A stretch of DNA of 64,000 bases from Metabacillus litoralis (GCF_003667825.1 NZ_CP033043.1:683001-747000); one strand, 5' to 3'. Shown: positions 26,410 through 36,973, counted from the stretch's first letter. Notes: generated by a model from the sequence alone, not told the origin. Made by a program: numbers and translations.

Positions 26410-27066
26410 ATGCTGAAAAAAAAGAATTACGCTTTGTTTATTGTATTATTATTTTTACTTTCTGGCTGCTTCGGTCCTGCACCAGAAGAAAGGATTTATA
26501 CAATATTGGAGGAAGCTGTTACATTAGAGAATTCATTTAAAGAGCAACAACAGCCATTACTTGAACTCGAAAAGAAGGAAGCGGATCTCTATAATAGGAT
26601 TATGGATTTAGGAATGAAAGAATTTGAACAAGTTGTTTCCTTATCTAAAGAAGCTTTAACTTCAGTAGAGGAACGAGAATCTAAACTACAAATGGAATAT
26701 GACAGTATTATGTCTTCGAAAGATAAATTCAATGAAATTAATGAAGAAATCGAGAAAATTAAGGATGAAACACTGTTGCAATCTGCACAAGAGCTTAAGT
26801 CTACTATGGAAGATCGATATAAATCATACGAAAATCTTTATGAAAACTACAAAAAATCAATTTCTTTAGACAAAGAACTGTATTCAATGCTTCAAAATAA
26901 AGATTTGGAGATGAAACAGTTGGAAACACAAATAGCTAAAATTAATAAGTCATATCAATCAGTTATGGAACAAAATAATGAATTTAACAAACTAACTGAA
27001 CAATATAATGATTTAAAAATAAAGTTTTATGAAGAAGCTGAGTTAAACGTTGAAAAAAGTGAATAA
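26410..27066 (+). CDS. ykyA: Cell-wall-associated lipoprotein YkyA
   Basis: Lipoprotein of 218 residues. A lipobox L-S-G-C ends at C20 after a hydrophobic signal. The mature part is almost wholly heptad-like and charged (K/E-rich, about 40-210), predicting a long coiled coil outside the membrane. B. subtilis YkyA, annotated as a putative cell-wall binding lipoprotein, lies in the same place upstream of pdhA. AGGGGGAT precedes ATG 26410. The role is unknown. Confidence 0.88.
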   Translation: MLKKKNYALFIVLLFLLSGCFGPAPEERIYTILEEAVTLENSFKEQQQPLLELEKKEADLYNRIMDLGMKEFEQVVSLSKEALTSVEERESKLQMEYDSIMSSKDKFNEINEEIEKIKDETLLQSAQELKSTMEDRYKSYENLYENYKKSISLDKELYSMLQNKDLEMKQLETQIAKINKSYQSVMEQNNEFNKLTEQYNDLKIKFYEEAELNVEKSE

Positions 27067-27080
27067 TGCACATGTATATG

Positions 27081-27108
27081 AGAACCTTCCACCTAGAAGG
27101 TTCTTTTT
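27081..27108 (+). terminator. Terminator of ykyA
   Basis: AGAACCTTC/GAAGGTTCT stem followed by a T run. Confidence 0.9.
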
Positions 27109-27224
27109 TGATTCTCTTTTCCAAGATGGTATTCATTTAAGGTTAAATAAATTAATAGCTAAGTCACTGTGTTTGAGAAGGTGAAAAGTGTCGAATACAT
27201 ATTATAAAATCAAGTTGTTATATA

Positions 27225-27276
27225 AAACTGTATTATAAACAATGTTACAGAGTTTATATTTGTGATAATACAGTTT
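27225..27276. repeat. 12-bp perfect inverted repeat upstream of the pdh promoter
   Basis: AAACTGTATTAT (27225-27236) and ATAATACAGTTT (27265-27276), separated by 28 bases, about 70-120 bases upstream of the predicted pdhA -35. It could be a pair of half-sites or a hairpin; a related TAATACAG string recurs in the leader at 27419-27426. Confidence 0.55.
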
Positions 27277-27342
27277 AAGGGAACAAGAAAAATGACTAAA
27301 TATATAATTTATTTTTCTTTAAGAAATATAGATATAAACTGA

Positions 27343-27372
27343 TTGACGGACGTGAAAACATTGGTGTAAACT
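27343..27372 (+). promoter_or_regulatory. Predicted promoter of the pdh operon
   Basis: TTGACG (27343-27348), 18-base spacer, TAAACT (27367-27372). If correct, the pdhA leader is about 270 bases long. Confidence 0.45.
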
Positions 27373-27392
27373 TGTAAATGAATTGTTAAGGT

Positions 27393-27493
27393 GTATCAGT
27401 TTATTTTAAATTTAAACTAATACAGTGTGGGTTAAATAGACCACCAAACCATACATAGAGAACGTTTTTATACATCTCGTGAGTGGTATAAAA
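27393..27493 (+). promoter_or_regulatory. Structured part of the pdhA leader
   Basis: Two hairpins. GTATCAGTTTA/TAAACTAATAC (27393-27423) has one mismatch. TTTTATAC/GTATAAAA with an inner CTC-GT-GAG (27466-27493) follows. There is no T run after either, so they are not simple terminators. No known riboswitch class or T-box was recognised. Confidence 0.4.
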
Positions 27494-27614
27494 GGTAAGA
27501 AGAGTCGAATTCAAAAAAATTGTGTCATCCATAAGATTTTAGGGTAACCTATTGCTGTGAATATTGGAATTCTCTTACTAATACTTTTGAAGTTCAATTC
27601 TTAATATGGATTGA

Positions 27615-28766
<1,152 letters not shown>

Positions 28767-28769
28767 TCC

Positions 28770-29747
28770 ATGGCACAAATGACAATGATTCAAGCCATCA
28801 CTGATGCATTACGCACCGAATTAAAAAATGATGAAAACGTCCTTGTATATGGTGAAGACGTTGGTGTGAACGGTGGGGTATTCCGTGCGACGGAAGGACT
28901 TCAAAAAGAGTTTGGAGAAGACCGAGTATTTGATACGCCACTTGCTGAGTCTGGTATTGGTGGATTAACAGTTGGTTTCGGTTTAACTGGATTCCGTCCA
29001 GTTATGGAAATTCAATTCTTTGGTTTCGTTTATGAAGTAATGGATTCATTAAATGGTCAATTAGCTCGTATGCGCTATCGTTCTGGTGGACATTGGACTG
29101 CTCCAGTAACAATTCGTTCGCCATTTGGTGGATTCGTACATACACCAGAGCTTCACGCTGATAGCTTAGAAGGCCTTGTTGCACAACAACCTGGATTGAA
29201 AGTTGTTATTCCTTCAACTCCTTATGATGCAAAAGGACTTTTAATCTCTGCTATTCGTGATAATGACCCAGTTGTATTCTTAGAGCACATGAAATTATAC
29301 CGCTCATTCCGTCAGGAAGTTCCTGAAGAAGAGTACACAATTGAAATTGGTAAAGCTGATGTAAAACGTGAAGGTACAGATCTTTCAATTATTACTTACG
29401 GAGCAATGGTTCATGAATCATTAAAGGCTGCGGAAGAATTAGAAAAAGAAGGTATTTCTGTTGAGGTTGTTGACTTACGTACAATCAGCCCATTAGATAT
29501 TGAAACAATTATTGCATCTGTTGAAAAAACAGGTCGTGTAATTGTTGTTCAAGAAGCACAAAAACAAGCAGGTATTGCGGCTAATGTAGTGGCTGAAATT
29601 ACTGAAAGAGCAATTTTAAGCTTAGAAGCACCAGTATTGCGTGTGACTGCTCCTGATACTGTATATGCATTTACTGAAGCGGAAAACATTTGGTTACCAA
29701 TTTATAAAGATATTTTAGAAACAGCTAGAAAAGTTCTTGAATTTTAA
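28770..29747 (+). CDS. pdhB: Pyruvate dehydrogenase E1 beta subunit
   Basis: 325 residues, the transketolase-like pyrimidine-binding half of E1. Recognisable blocks are [12 protein letters not shown] (about 27-38), [14 protein letters not shown] and the C-terminal [10 protein letters not shown] region. The ribosome site AAGGAG lies inside the end of pdhA, so the two are translationally close. Confidence 0.97.
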   Translation: MAQMTMIQAITDALRTELKNDENVLVYGEDVGVNGGVFRATEGLQKEFGEDRVFDTPLAESGIGGLTVGFGLTGFRPVMEIQFFGFVYEVMDSLNGQLARMRYRSGGHWTAPVTIRSPFGGFVHTPELHADSLEGLVAQQPGLKVVIPSTPYDAKGLLISAIRDNDPVVFLEHMKLYRSFRQEVPEEEYTIEIGKADVKREGTDLSIITYGAMVHESLKAAEELEKEGISVEVVDLRTISPLDIETIIASVEKTGRVIVVQEAQKQAGIAANVVAEITERAILSLEAPVLRVTAPDTVYAFTEAENIWLPIYKDILETARKVLEF

Positions 29748-29796
29748 TTAATACTTCAAAACGAATTTTTAACATAATTATAGGAGGTTGAATGAT

Positions 29797-31107
29797 TTGG
29801 CATTTGAATTTAAACTGCCTGATATTGGTGAAGGTATCCACGAAGGTGAAATTGTAAAGTGGTTCGTTAAACCAGGCGACAAGGTTGAAGAAGATGATGT
29901 CCTTGCTGAAGTTCAAAATGATAAAGCAGTTGTTGAGATCCCATCACCAGTTAAAGGTACAGTTACAGAAGTAAATGTAGAAGAGGGAACAGTTGCAACT
30001 GTTGGTCAAACGATTATTACTTTTGATGCACCTGGTTACGAAAACCTTAAATTCAAAGGTGATCATGGTGATGATGAGCCTAAGAAGGAAGAAAAAGCTG
30101 AAGCTGCACCTGCTGCAGAAGAGAAAGCAGAAGCTCCAGCTGCTGCACCTGCAGAAGTAGAGGTAGATCCTTCTAAGCGTGTTATTGCTATGCCATCTGT
30201 ACGTAAATATGCTCGTGAAAAAGATGTGGATATTCGTCAAGTTTCAGGCAGCGGTAAAAATGGTCGTGTATTAAAAGAAGATGTTGATTCATTCTTACAA
30301 GGTGGAGGAGTTTCTGCACAACCTGAAACTACAGAAGAAGCACCAGCTGCAAAAGAAGAAAAACAAGCTCAACCAGCAGCAGCTCAAGCAATTCCAGAGG
30401 GTGAATTCCCAGAGACTCGTGAAAAAATGAGCCCAATCCGTAAAGCAATTGCTAAAGCGATGGTTAACTCAAAACATACTGCTCCACACGTTACTTTAAT
30501 GGATGAAGTGGATGTAACAAATTTAGTTTCTCATAGAAAACAATTCAAAAATGTTGCAGCAGAGCAAGGTATTAAGTTAACATATTTACCGTACGTAGTG
30601 AAAGCTCTTACTTCAGCACTTAAAAAGTATCCTGTACTTAATACTTCACTTGATGACAAAACAGAAGAAGTTGTTCAAAAGCATTATTACAACATTGGTA
30701 TTGCTGCTGACACTGAAAAAGGTCTTCTAGTACCAGTTGTGAAAAATGCAGAACGCAAATCTGTATTTGAAATTTCTGATGAAATTAACGGACTTGCTAC
30801 AAAAGCGCGTGAAGGTAAGCTTGCACCAAATGAAATGAAAGGTGCTTCTTGCACAATCACTAACATTGGTTCTGCAGGTGGTCAATGGTTCACTCCAGTA
30901 ATTAACCACCCAGAGGTTGCTATTCTAGGTATTGGACGAATTGCAGAAAAACCTGTTGTTCGTGATGGAGAGATTGTTGTAGCTCCGGTTCTTGCTTTAT
31001 CATTAAGCTTTGATCACAGAATGATTGATGGTGCTACAGCTCAAAATGCTCTTAACCACATCAAGCGTTTACTTAACGATCCACAATTAATTTTAATGGA
31101 GGCGTAA
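29797..31107 (+). CDS. pdhC: Dihydrolipoyl acetyltransferase (E2 of PDH)
   Basis: 436-residue core of the complex. One lipoyl domain (about 1-80) has the lipoylated lysine in [10 protein letters not shown]. An Ala/Glu/Pro-rich linker (about 90-120) precedes a peripheral-subunit-binding domain (about 125-165). A second flexible linker and the catalytic domain follow, ending with D-H-R-M-I-D-G. The start is TTG 29797, nine bases after AGGAGG. A TTG at 29788 abuts the ribosome site, and an ATG at 29793 is out of frame. The product begins M-A-F-E-F-K-L-P, as in B. subtilis. Confidence 0.97.
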   Translation: MAFEFKLPDIGEGIHEGEIVKWFVKPGDKVEEDDVLAEVQNDKAVVEIPSPVKGTVTEVNVEEGTVATVGQTIITFDAPGYENLKFKGDHGDDEPKKEEKAEAAPAAEEKAEAPAAAPAEVEVDPSKRVIAMPSVRKYAREKDVDIRQVSGSGKNGRVLKEDVDSFLQGGGVSAQPETTEEAPAAKEEKQAQPAAAQAIPEGEFPETREKMSPIRKAIAKAMVNSKHTAPHVTLMDEVDVTNLVSHRKQFKNVAAEQGIKLTYLPYVVKALTSALKKYPVLNTSLDDKTEEVVQKHYYNIGIAADTEKGLLVPVVKNAERKSVFEISDEINGLATKAREGKLAPNEMKGASCTITNIGSAGGQWFTPVINHPEVAILGIGRIAEKPVVRDGEIVVAPVLALSLSFDHRMIDGATAQNALNHIKRLLNDPQLILMEA

Positions 31108-31110
31108 TCG

Positions 31111-32523
31111 ATGGTAGTAGGAGATTTCCCAATTGAAACAGATACTCTTGTCATAGGAGCAGGCCCAGGCGGATACGTTGCAGCGATCCGCGCTGCACAA
31201 CTAGGACAAAAAGTAACAGTAGTTGAAAAAGCAACACTTGGAGGGGTTTGTTTAAACGTTGGTTGTATTCCTTCAAAAGCGCTAATCTCTGCTGGTCACC
31301 GTTATGAAGAAGCTAGACACTCTGAAGATATGGGTATTAAAGCTGAAAACGTAACTGTTGACTTTTCAAAAGTTCAAGAATTTAAACAAGGTGTTGTGAA
31401 AAAATTAACTGGCGGTGTAGCTGGATTACTTAAAGGTAATAAAGTTGACGTAGTTAGTGGTGAAGCTTACTTCGTAGATAATGAAACAGTAAAAGTTATG
31501 GACGAAACGTCTTCACAAACTTACAAATTTAAAAATGTTATTATCGCAACTGGTTCACGTCCGATTGAAATCCCAGCTTTCAAATACTCTAAGCGTGTAT
31601 TAGATTCTACAGGTGCATTAAACCTTCAAGAAATCCCTAATAAGCTTGTTGTAATTGGTGGAGGATATATCGGAACTGAGCTTGGTACAGCTTACGCAAA
31701 CTTTGGTACTGAAGTAACGTTTATCGAAGCTGCTGATGAAATTCTTGCTGGCTTTGAAAAACAAATGAGTGCTATTGTAAAACGTAACCTAAAGAAAAAA
31801 GGAAATGTTGAAATTCACACAAAAGCAATGGCAAAAGGTGTGGAAGAAACTGACAATGGTGTTAAAGTAACTTTCGAAGTAAACGGTGAAGAAAAAACAG
31901 TTGAAGCTGACTACCTATTAGTTACTGTAGGACGCCGTCCAAACACTGATGAACTTGGTTTAGAGCAAGTAGGTGTTGAAATGACGGACAGAGGAATTAT
32001 CAAAATTGATAAACAATGCCGTACAAACGTTCCAAACATCTACGCAATCGGTGATATCGTTGAGGGACCTCCTTTAGCTCATAAAGCTTCTTATGAAGGT
32101 AAAATTGCTGCAGAAGCAATTGCTGGAGAAAAAGCAGAGATTGATTACTTAGCTATTCCTGCTGTTGTATTCTCTGAGCCAGAATTAGCTTCAGTAGGTT
32201 ACACAGAAGCTCAAGCAAAAGAAGAAGGTATTGAAGTGAATGCTTCTAAATTCCCATTTGCTGCAAATGGTCGTGCGTTATCACTTAACAATACTGATGG
32301 TTTCTTAAAACTTGTAACTCGTAAGGAAGATGGATTAGTAATTGGTGCACAAATCGCTGGACCAAGTGCTTCAGACATGATTTCAGAGTTAGGATTAGCA
32401 ATTGAAGCTGGTATGACAGCAGAAGATATTGCAATGACAATTCATGCTCACCCAACATTAGGTGAGATCACAATGGAAGCTGCTGAAGTTGCAATTGGTA
32501 GCCCAATTCATATTGTGAAATAA
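31111..32523 (+). CDS. pdhD: Dihydrolipoamide dehydrogenase (E3)
   Basis: FAD/NAD flavoprotein of 470 residues that reoxidises the lipoyl group. FAD motif [10 protein letters not shown] is near the start. The redox disulfide is C-L-N-V-G-C, the NAD motif [10 protein letters not shown], and the C-terminal active-site histidine lies in H-A-H-P-T-L-G-E. Three bases after pdhC. It also serves other 2-oxo acid complexes. Confidence 0.97.
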   Translation: MVVGDFPIETDTLVIGAGPGGYVAAIRAAQLGQKVTVVEKATLGGVCLNVGCIPSKALISAGHRYEEARHSEDMGIKAENVTVDFSKVQEFKQGVVKKLTGGVAGLLKGNKVDVVSGEAYFVDNETVKVMDETSSQTYKFKNVIIATGSRPIEIPAFKYSKRVLDSTGALNLQEIPNKLVVIGGGYIGTELGTAYANFGTEVTFIEAADEILAGFEKQMSAIVKRNLKKKGNVEIHTKAMAKGVEETDNGVKVTFEVNGEEKTVEADYLLVTVGRRPNTDELGLEQVGVEMTDRGIIKIDKQCRTNVPNIYAIGDIVEGPPLAHKASYEGKIAAEAIAGEKAEIDYLAIPAVVFSEPELASVGYTEAQAKEEGIEVNASKFPFAANGRALSLNNTDGFLKLVTRKEDGLVIGAQIAGPSASDMISELGLAIEAGMTAEDIAMTIHAHPTLGEITMEAAEVAIGSPIHIVK

Positions 32524-32532
32524 TAAATAAAG

Positions 32533-32564
32533 AAAAGGCTGACTACTAGAGTCAGCCTTTTTGC
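32533..32564 (+). terminator. Terminator of the pdh operon
   Basis: AAAGGCTGACT/AGTCAGCCTTT, 11 bp, followed by T residues. Confidence 0.92.
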
Positions 32565-32576
32565 ATGTACTTTTGT

Positions 32577-32951
32577 CTATTTCGATAGAGCGCTTGACAC
32601 AGGCTCTAATATATCTTCTTTTGATACAACGGTTCCTTCGATTTGTACTAAAACTTGTTTCTTATCAATAACAAGCAAGGAAGGAAAAGTTTCGATCTCG
32701 AATTGATTATGATCTGTTTTCTCTGAGATTATTTTCATATTCTCAAATTCCTCTGGGAAATTCTTTTTAATGTCTAATAAGGCATCATAATAGACTGCTT
32801 CACGTTGAATATTTTCATCATCGGAAAAAAACACTAGTTGTTTGTCTTGGGGTATATCTTCATTTAAGGGACCTTCTGAAAACAACAGATTTTCACATGA
32901 AGAAAGAACAATGACTGGTATGATGAAGGCAATAAGTATTGATCTTTTCAT
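32577..32951 (-). CDS. slp: Small lipoprotein Slp
   Basis: A 124-residue lipoprotein with signal M-K-R-S-I-L-I-A-F-I and lipobox L-S-S-C. The mature domain (about 35-120) has a thioredoxin-like pattern: an opening strand Q-L-V-F-F-S-D and a late strand with F-P-S-L-L-V-I-D, where P is in the cis-proline position, but no CxxC. B. subtilis slp (peptidoglycan-associated lipoprotein) likewise follows pdhD. GGTGGA stands before the ATG. The fold idea is inference. Confidence 0.8.
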   Translation of the reverse strand: MKRSILIAFIIPVIVLSSCENLLFSEGPLNEDIPQDKQLVFFSDDENIQREAVYYDALLDIKKNFPEEFENMKIISEKTDHNQFEIETFPSLLVIDKKQVLVQIEGTVVSKEDILEPVSSALSK

Positions 32952-33211
32952 CCATGTCCACCTCTTTTTAATAGAATAAAATAGAACGAAATAATTATTT
33001 ATGTCAGAATTTCACTTATAAAATCCAAAAATATGTATCTAAATTAAACACATTTTATCATAATAATTCAATTTTCTTCCTGTTGTCATCTATTTGTTAC
33101 ATAAATGAAAAATATAATGAAGTTTCTATACAAAAAATTAAGATTAAGCTTCAAAATCCCTGAAAGAATCTTATGTTGTTGCATAAGAATTGGTAAAGGG
33201 GGGAGGATGAA

Positions 33212-33463
33212 ATGAAAAAAACATGGAGCTTGCTTTCTGTTACTCATCTCCTTTTGTGGAGTAGCTATAGTGTTATAGAATGGCTTTCAAAAAAAGATAG
33301 CTTTTTAGCAAAAATGATCTTATTGGTCATGTTTTTCTATCTTTCATATTTAATTGCCTATACTTTAATAAAAGCGAGGAAAAATGCGATATACTTTTCT
33401 CTTTTTTCTCTCCTGCTCTTTGCTATTGTCAATCAACTTATTTTTATTGGATTGAAAAAATGA
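33212..33463 (+). CDS. Small two-to-three-helix membrane protein, unknown
   Basis: 83 residues. An amphipathic/hydrophobic opening is followed by two clear membrane segments (about 31-52 and 60-80). A very strong ribosome site, GGGGGGAGGATGAA, precedes the ATG. No family recognised. The 260-base gap before it (32952-33211) shows nothing else. Confidence 0.65.
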   Translation: MKKTWSLLSVTHLLLWSSYSVIEWLSKKDSFLAKMILLVMFFYLSYLIAYTLIKARKNAIYFSLFSLLLFAIVNQLIFIGLKK

Positions 33464-33482
33464 GTACCAAATTGGTACCCAT
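33463..33482. terminator. Short hairpin between the 83-aa gene and the BCCT remnant
   Basis: GAGTACCAAATTGGTACCC forms a short palindrome (GGTAC core) flanked by A and T runs on both sides. Confidence 0.55.
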
Positions 33483-33483
33483 T

Positions 33484-34005
33484 TTACTTTCTAACCACTT
33501 TTTCTTGTTGCAGTGATTTTAATAATAAGAAAACCATTAGGATCATAATCACGGCAAAAGGAAGTGCTGCAATAATCGCTGAAGTTTGTAATGTGCCTAA
33601 TCCACCTGACCATAAGAGGATAGCAGCTGAGGCAGATTGTATAACGCCCCAAATGAATTTTATTTTATTTGGCGGATTCAATAAACCGTTTGTGGTTTGC
33701 ATACCAAGCACAAACGTAGCAGAATCAGCTGATGTAATGAAGAATGTACTAATTAAAAAAATCGCAATAAATGACATGAACGTTCCAAGAGGAAAGTGAT
33801 CTAATACTGCAAAAAGAGCAACCTCTTTTCCTTGTTCATTTACGATGTCAACGATTGACACATTCTGTAGATAGTCTAGATAAATGGCTGATCCACCAAA
33901 AACAGAGAACCAGAGTGCCCCGAAAATGGTTGGGACTGCAAGGACACCGGTGACGAATTCACGGATCGTTCGCCCTCTTGAAATAAAGGTAAATCTATAC
34001 GACAA
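33484..34005 (-). pseudogene. C-terminal remnant of a BCCT (glycine betaine/choline) transporter
   Basis: About 170 codons that correspond to the last third of an OpuD/BetT-type transporter, which normally has about 500 residues. Homology begins abruptly at F-T-F-I-S-R-G-R-T-I-R-E-F-V and continues through L-W-F-S-V-F-G-G-S-A-I and the last four to five membrane helices. The frame runs upstream to about 34094 without BCCT-like sequence, then meets a TGA. There is no ribosome site at the TTG 34005. The substrate-binding aromatic box and first eight helices are missing. Read as a 5'-truncated gene; a sequencing join error is the alternative. Confidence 0.82.
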
Positions 34006-34218
34006 ATCACGATGTATAAAGGAAATTTCAGAGAATCTAAAAATAGTTGTTTGTTTGAGAAGGTCTAGTAAGCCTTGAACATCTCTTCATTTACTTTGTG
34101 AAAAATATAGACTATTTCATAGTTTTTCTATATTTCTGACACTTGTTTCTGTTTTAAATCATAGATTATCACTGTATTTTCTAGAATACGAATGTTGATT
34201 GGAGGTTTGATATGTTCC

Positions 34219-35940
34219 ATGAATTCTCATGAAAATTTAGAGGAATATTGGGAGGAACAGTTTGATAAAGGTGTAGAGTCGTATTACAAGGCAATAAAGG
34301 GTGATAAAAATGCAGGTATTGAGGCACATCGTCTTTTTGAGGAGCTTACAAAAGAAGAACCCAATAATACAGAATTAATGGCTTATTTTGGATCGGCAAA
34401 GGCTTTGCTAGCAAGAGATACATTTGACCTGAGAGAGAAAGGGAAATATGCAAATGAAGGGCTAAAGTTGCTTGATGTGGCGGTTTTAAAAGATCCCTCT
34501 AATGTATTAATTCGAACATTACGAGGTAATGTTGCCACTAATTTGCCTGAAGGTCGCTTTCATCGAACGGAAACAGCAATTGAGGATTTTGAACGTATTA
34601 TAAACATGTATGAACGTAATTCTTATGGCATTCCACAAACACTATATATTGAAACAATGGAGAGTTTAATTACTGCATATGAACGTTTAGGTAAGATAGA
34701 AGAAGCAACGGAGGTAGTAAATAAATTATTAGATATAGATTCTTCATATAAAATCCCTAAGTTTAATAGCAAAATTAAATCTATACCAGTAGCTAATATA
34801 AATGATCCAATTAATGATGAAATTCATTCTTTATATACTATGGCAATTTGTAGTGATGAGGTCTCTTTACTTAAGGTTATGAAAAAAGTCTCACAATTAA
34901 TGGATAAAGATTCTTCAAATCCAATTTTACAAGCTTATAATGTTCATTTGAACTCAATTAAAGATAGTCATAGTTTTGCCGGTATGGTTGAACTCTTCAC
35001 TAATGCGTATAAGACTTTAAATCTTTTAGATAAGCTTGTAAGTGAATATCCTACACTTTATAAAATAAGATATGTAAGGGCGATGCAAAGTTATCGATTG
35101 CCAGAGTTTTTCTTTTTTCGATCTTCAACTGCAGCACGTGATTTTCAATATTTATCAGCTCAGTATGAAAAAAATCCTACTATTTTTTCTTTGGCTATCT
35201 ATGAAGATATCCTACTTAGGTTTGGAGAATGCTTTGTTCGATTAGATATGGTAGAGGAAGCAGTCAAACAATGGCATAAACTTGTTGAATTTTCATCAAA
35301 TAAAGAGATTGTTACCAAAGCAAACGAATTAATTAACGTATTTTCATTTGAAGAGCTATTACTTGATGAAATAATTGAAAAACCAAAGGAACAATTATAT
35401 GAAACTGCATTACAACTTCATGATATTGGTGTAAACGGTAATGAAAAGGCAGCAAAACAATCACTAGCTTTATGGGAATTTATTCAAAAAGAATATAGCA
35501 GCTGCCCGGTAGCAAAGTTTTATTATTCTGCATCGTTAACCTTACTAGGTCGATTCTTTTCGGATCCTTATGAGGTCTTTAGTCAATCTATTAAAGGGCT
35601 AAAGAAACTAAATACATCTATTCCGATTAATGATCCAAGGTATATTCAACTTCTTTTACATCGAGCCTATATACAATTTAGCCTTCCAGATACGTTCTTT
35701 CGTTGTAGTGATCAGATAATTAAGGATTTCGAAGCGGTTATTAAAATGTATCAAAGTAGCTCAGATATTGATATAACCCATAGTCAATATTTAAAGGTAT
35801 TAGCTGATCTTGGAACTGTTTATGAGAAAAAATATTTTGTTCATAAAGCCAAAGAAATTTGGTCTGAACTTGCTAAGGAAGATGAAGATTTATTTTATTC
35901 GGAGTTTTTGAGTGAAAAAGGGATACGAATTGAGGATTGA
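34219..35940 (+). CDS. Unrecognised protein of three tandem helical-repeat modules
   Basis: 573 residues, soluble, no signal. It divides into three similar modules (about 16-175, 199-360, 391-555). Each has the order: helix pair, L-L-D or L-K-K-L helix, a signature L-P-[ED]-x-x-F-[HF]-R followed by an I-x-D-F-E-like helix, then a TPR-like pair with E-A-x-x-x-W-x-K-L. Signature positions are near 110, 294 and 489, about 185-195 apart. Module 1 is best preserved and closely resembles the whole product of the next gene. GGAGG is at 34201; ATG 34219 is chosen although the spacing is long, because TTG 34207 is too close. I know no function; TPR-like arrays usually bind proteins. Confidence 0.8.
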   Translation: MNSHENLEEYWEEQFDKGVESYYKAIKGDKNAGIEAHRLFEELTKEEPNNTELMAYFGSAKALLARDTFDLREKGKYANEGLKLLDVAVLKDPSNVLIRTLRGNVATNLPEGRFHRTETAIEDFERIINMYERNSYGIPQTLYIETMESLITAYERLGKIEEATEVVNKLLDIDSSYKIPKFNSKIKSIPVANINDPINDEIHSLYTMAICSDEVSLLKVMKKVSQLMDKDSSNPILQAYNVHLNSIKDSHSFAGMVELFTNAYKTLNLLDKLVSEYPTLYKIRYVRAMQSYRLPEFFFFRSSTAARDFQYLSAQYEKNPTIFSLAIYEDILLRFGECFVRLDMVEEAVKQWHKLVEFSSNKEIVTKANELINVFSFEELLLDEIIEKPKEQLYETALQLHDIGVNGNEKAAKQSLALWEFIQKEYSSCPVAKFYYSASLTLLGRFFSDPYEVFSQSIKGLKKLNTSIPINDPRYIQLLLHRAYIQFSLPDTFFRCSDQIIKDFEAVIKMYQSSSDIDITHSQYLKVLADLGTVYEKKYFVHKAKEIWSELAKEDEDLFYSEFLSEKGIRIED

Positions 35941-35978
35941 TTCTTTGTTTGTTTAACTTGAAAATTAGGAGGCTATGT

Positions 35979-36446
35979 ATGGCTAACAATACAGAATGGA
36001 ATCTTCGTTTTGATGAGGCTGTTGACCTTTATCATAAAGGTGTAAGGGGAAATAAAAAAGCTGCTCAGCAGGCATATCATTTATTTGCAACGTTAGCAAC
36101 TGAAAAACCAAATCACATAGAGTCATTAGGATATTACGGAAGTGCTACAGCACTTTTAGCGAGAGATACCCCAATCCCTAAAGATAAGAAAAAATATGCA
36201 CTAGAAGGTTTGAGAATGCTAGATCAAGCTGTTTCGAACGAACCAACAAATCATACAATACGTATTCTACGAGGTAATGTATGTGCAAGAATGCCTGAAT
36301 CAGTTTTTCATCGCACTTCAACTGCGATTGAAGACTTTGAGATGTTAGTGGATGCTTATAAAAATGACCCAACAGTACTATCGGAAAACACATATCAATC
36401 TATATTAAATGAATTGGAAAAAGCAAAAAAGAAAATAAAATATTAG
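35979..36446 (+). CDS. Single-module paralogue of the upstream helical-repeat protein
   Basis: 155 residues that match module 1 of the preceding protein almost end to end. Shared blocks include G-S-A-x-A-L-L-A-R-D-T, the E-G-L-x-x-L-D-x-A-V helix, I-R-x-L-R-G-N-V and F-H-R-T-x-T-A-I-E-D-F-E. It stops before the TPR-like end of the module. ATG 35979 follows TTAGGAGG; a longer frame from 35937 overlaps the upstream stop and has no ribosome site. The 38-base gap suggests one transcript ending at 36466-36497. It probably arose by duplication of, or was ancestral to, the triple-module gene. Confidence 0.82.
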   Translation: MANNTEWNLRFDEAVDLYHKGVRGNKKAAQQAYHLFATLATEKPNHIESLGYYGSATALLARDTPIPKDKKKYALEGLRMLDQAVSNEPTNHTIRILRGNVCARMPESVFHRTSTAIEDFEMLVDAYKNDPTVLSENTYQSILNELEKAKKKIKY

Positions 36447-36465
36447 GTTATAAACGTTATAATGT

Positions 36466-36497
36466 GTCACTCTATTGAAAAAAAGAGTGACCTTTTT
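36466..36497 (+). terminator. Terminator after the helical-repeat gene pair
   Basis: GTCACTCT/AGAGTGAC stem with an A-rich loop, followed by six T. Confidence 0.9.
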
Positions 36498-36647
36498 TCA
36501 TCTAAAACTTTATTGGATTAAAATTGTTACTTAAGAGTTTATAATCAACTTATTAAGATTATATGTATTCTCCTCTAACTAAAAATATACTTCACATTAA
36601 CAAATGCTTAAAATAACTAATAAATAAATGTGTTATACAATTAACTA

Positions 36648-36676
36648 TTGACTATTTAAATGTGACATATTATTAT
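36648..36676 (+). promoter_or_regulatory. Sigma-A promoter of the SR1-type RNA
   Basis: TTGACT (36648-36653), 17-base spacer, TATTAT (36671-36676). Predicted start about 36683. Confidence 0.75.
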
Positions 36677-36691
36677 GAATGTAACGAGTTA

Positions 36692-36705
36692 ATTAAACGC
36701 TTTCA
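36692..36705. promoter_or_regulatory. cre-like site at the start of the SR1 transcript
   Basis: Minus strand TGAAAGCGTTTAAT, 12 of 14 consensus positions, about 10-20 bases downstream of the predicted transcription start. This placement suits repression by CcpA. Confidence 0.5.
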
Positions 36706-36759
36706 GAGATAAGGAGAATTAAAGAGTTTTAATTATCTAGAGTGAAAAGGGGTATGGAG

Positions 36760-36900
36760 ATGGGAACAATCGTATGTCAGCACTGCAGCTCTACAATCGG
36801 TCATGTAGAAGGAGAAAAAGTGACAATTTTATATGGTAAATGTAGTCATAATGATTGTTGTAGCCAAAACCAGCAACGAAGCTCAGTAAAGGTCAAGTAA
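36760..36900 (+). CDS. SR1P: GapA-binding peptide SR1P
   Basis: 46-residue peptide starting M-G-T-I-V-C-Q-H-C, the hallmark opening of SR1P, with E-K-V-T-I-L-Y-G-K-C in the middle. Cysteines 6, 9, 28, 33 and 34 could bind metal. In B. subtilis SR1P binds GapA, stabilises the gapA operon mRNA and stimulates the GapA-RNase J1 interaction (established); rnjA is in this same window. AAAGGGG is seven bases before ATG 36760; an in-frame ATG at 36754 is too close to it. Confidence 0.92.
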   Translation: MGTIVCQHCSSTIGHVEGEKVTILYGKCSHNDCCSQNQQRSSVKVK

Positions 36901-36973
36901 AAGGGGTTAAATATAAAAGGTAAGATTGACTATGAATGATAATTCAGTACTGGAGAATTGTACTGAAAAAATT

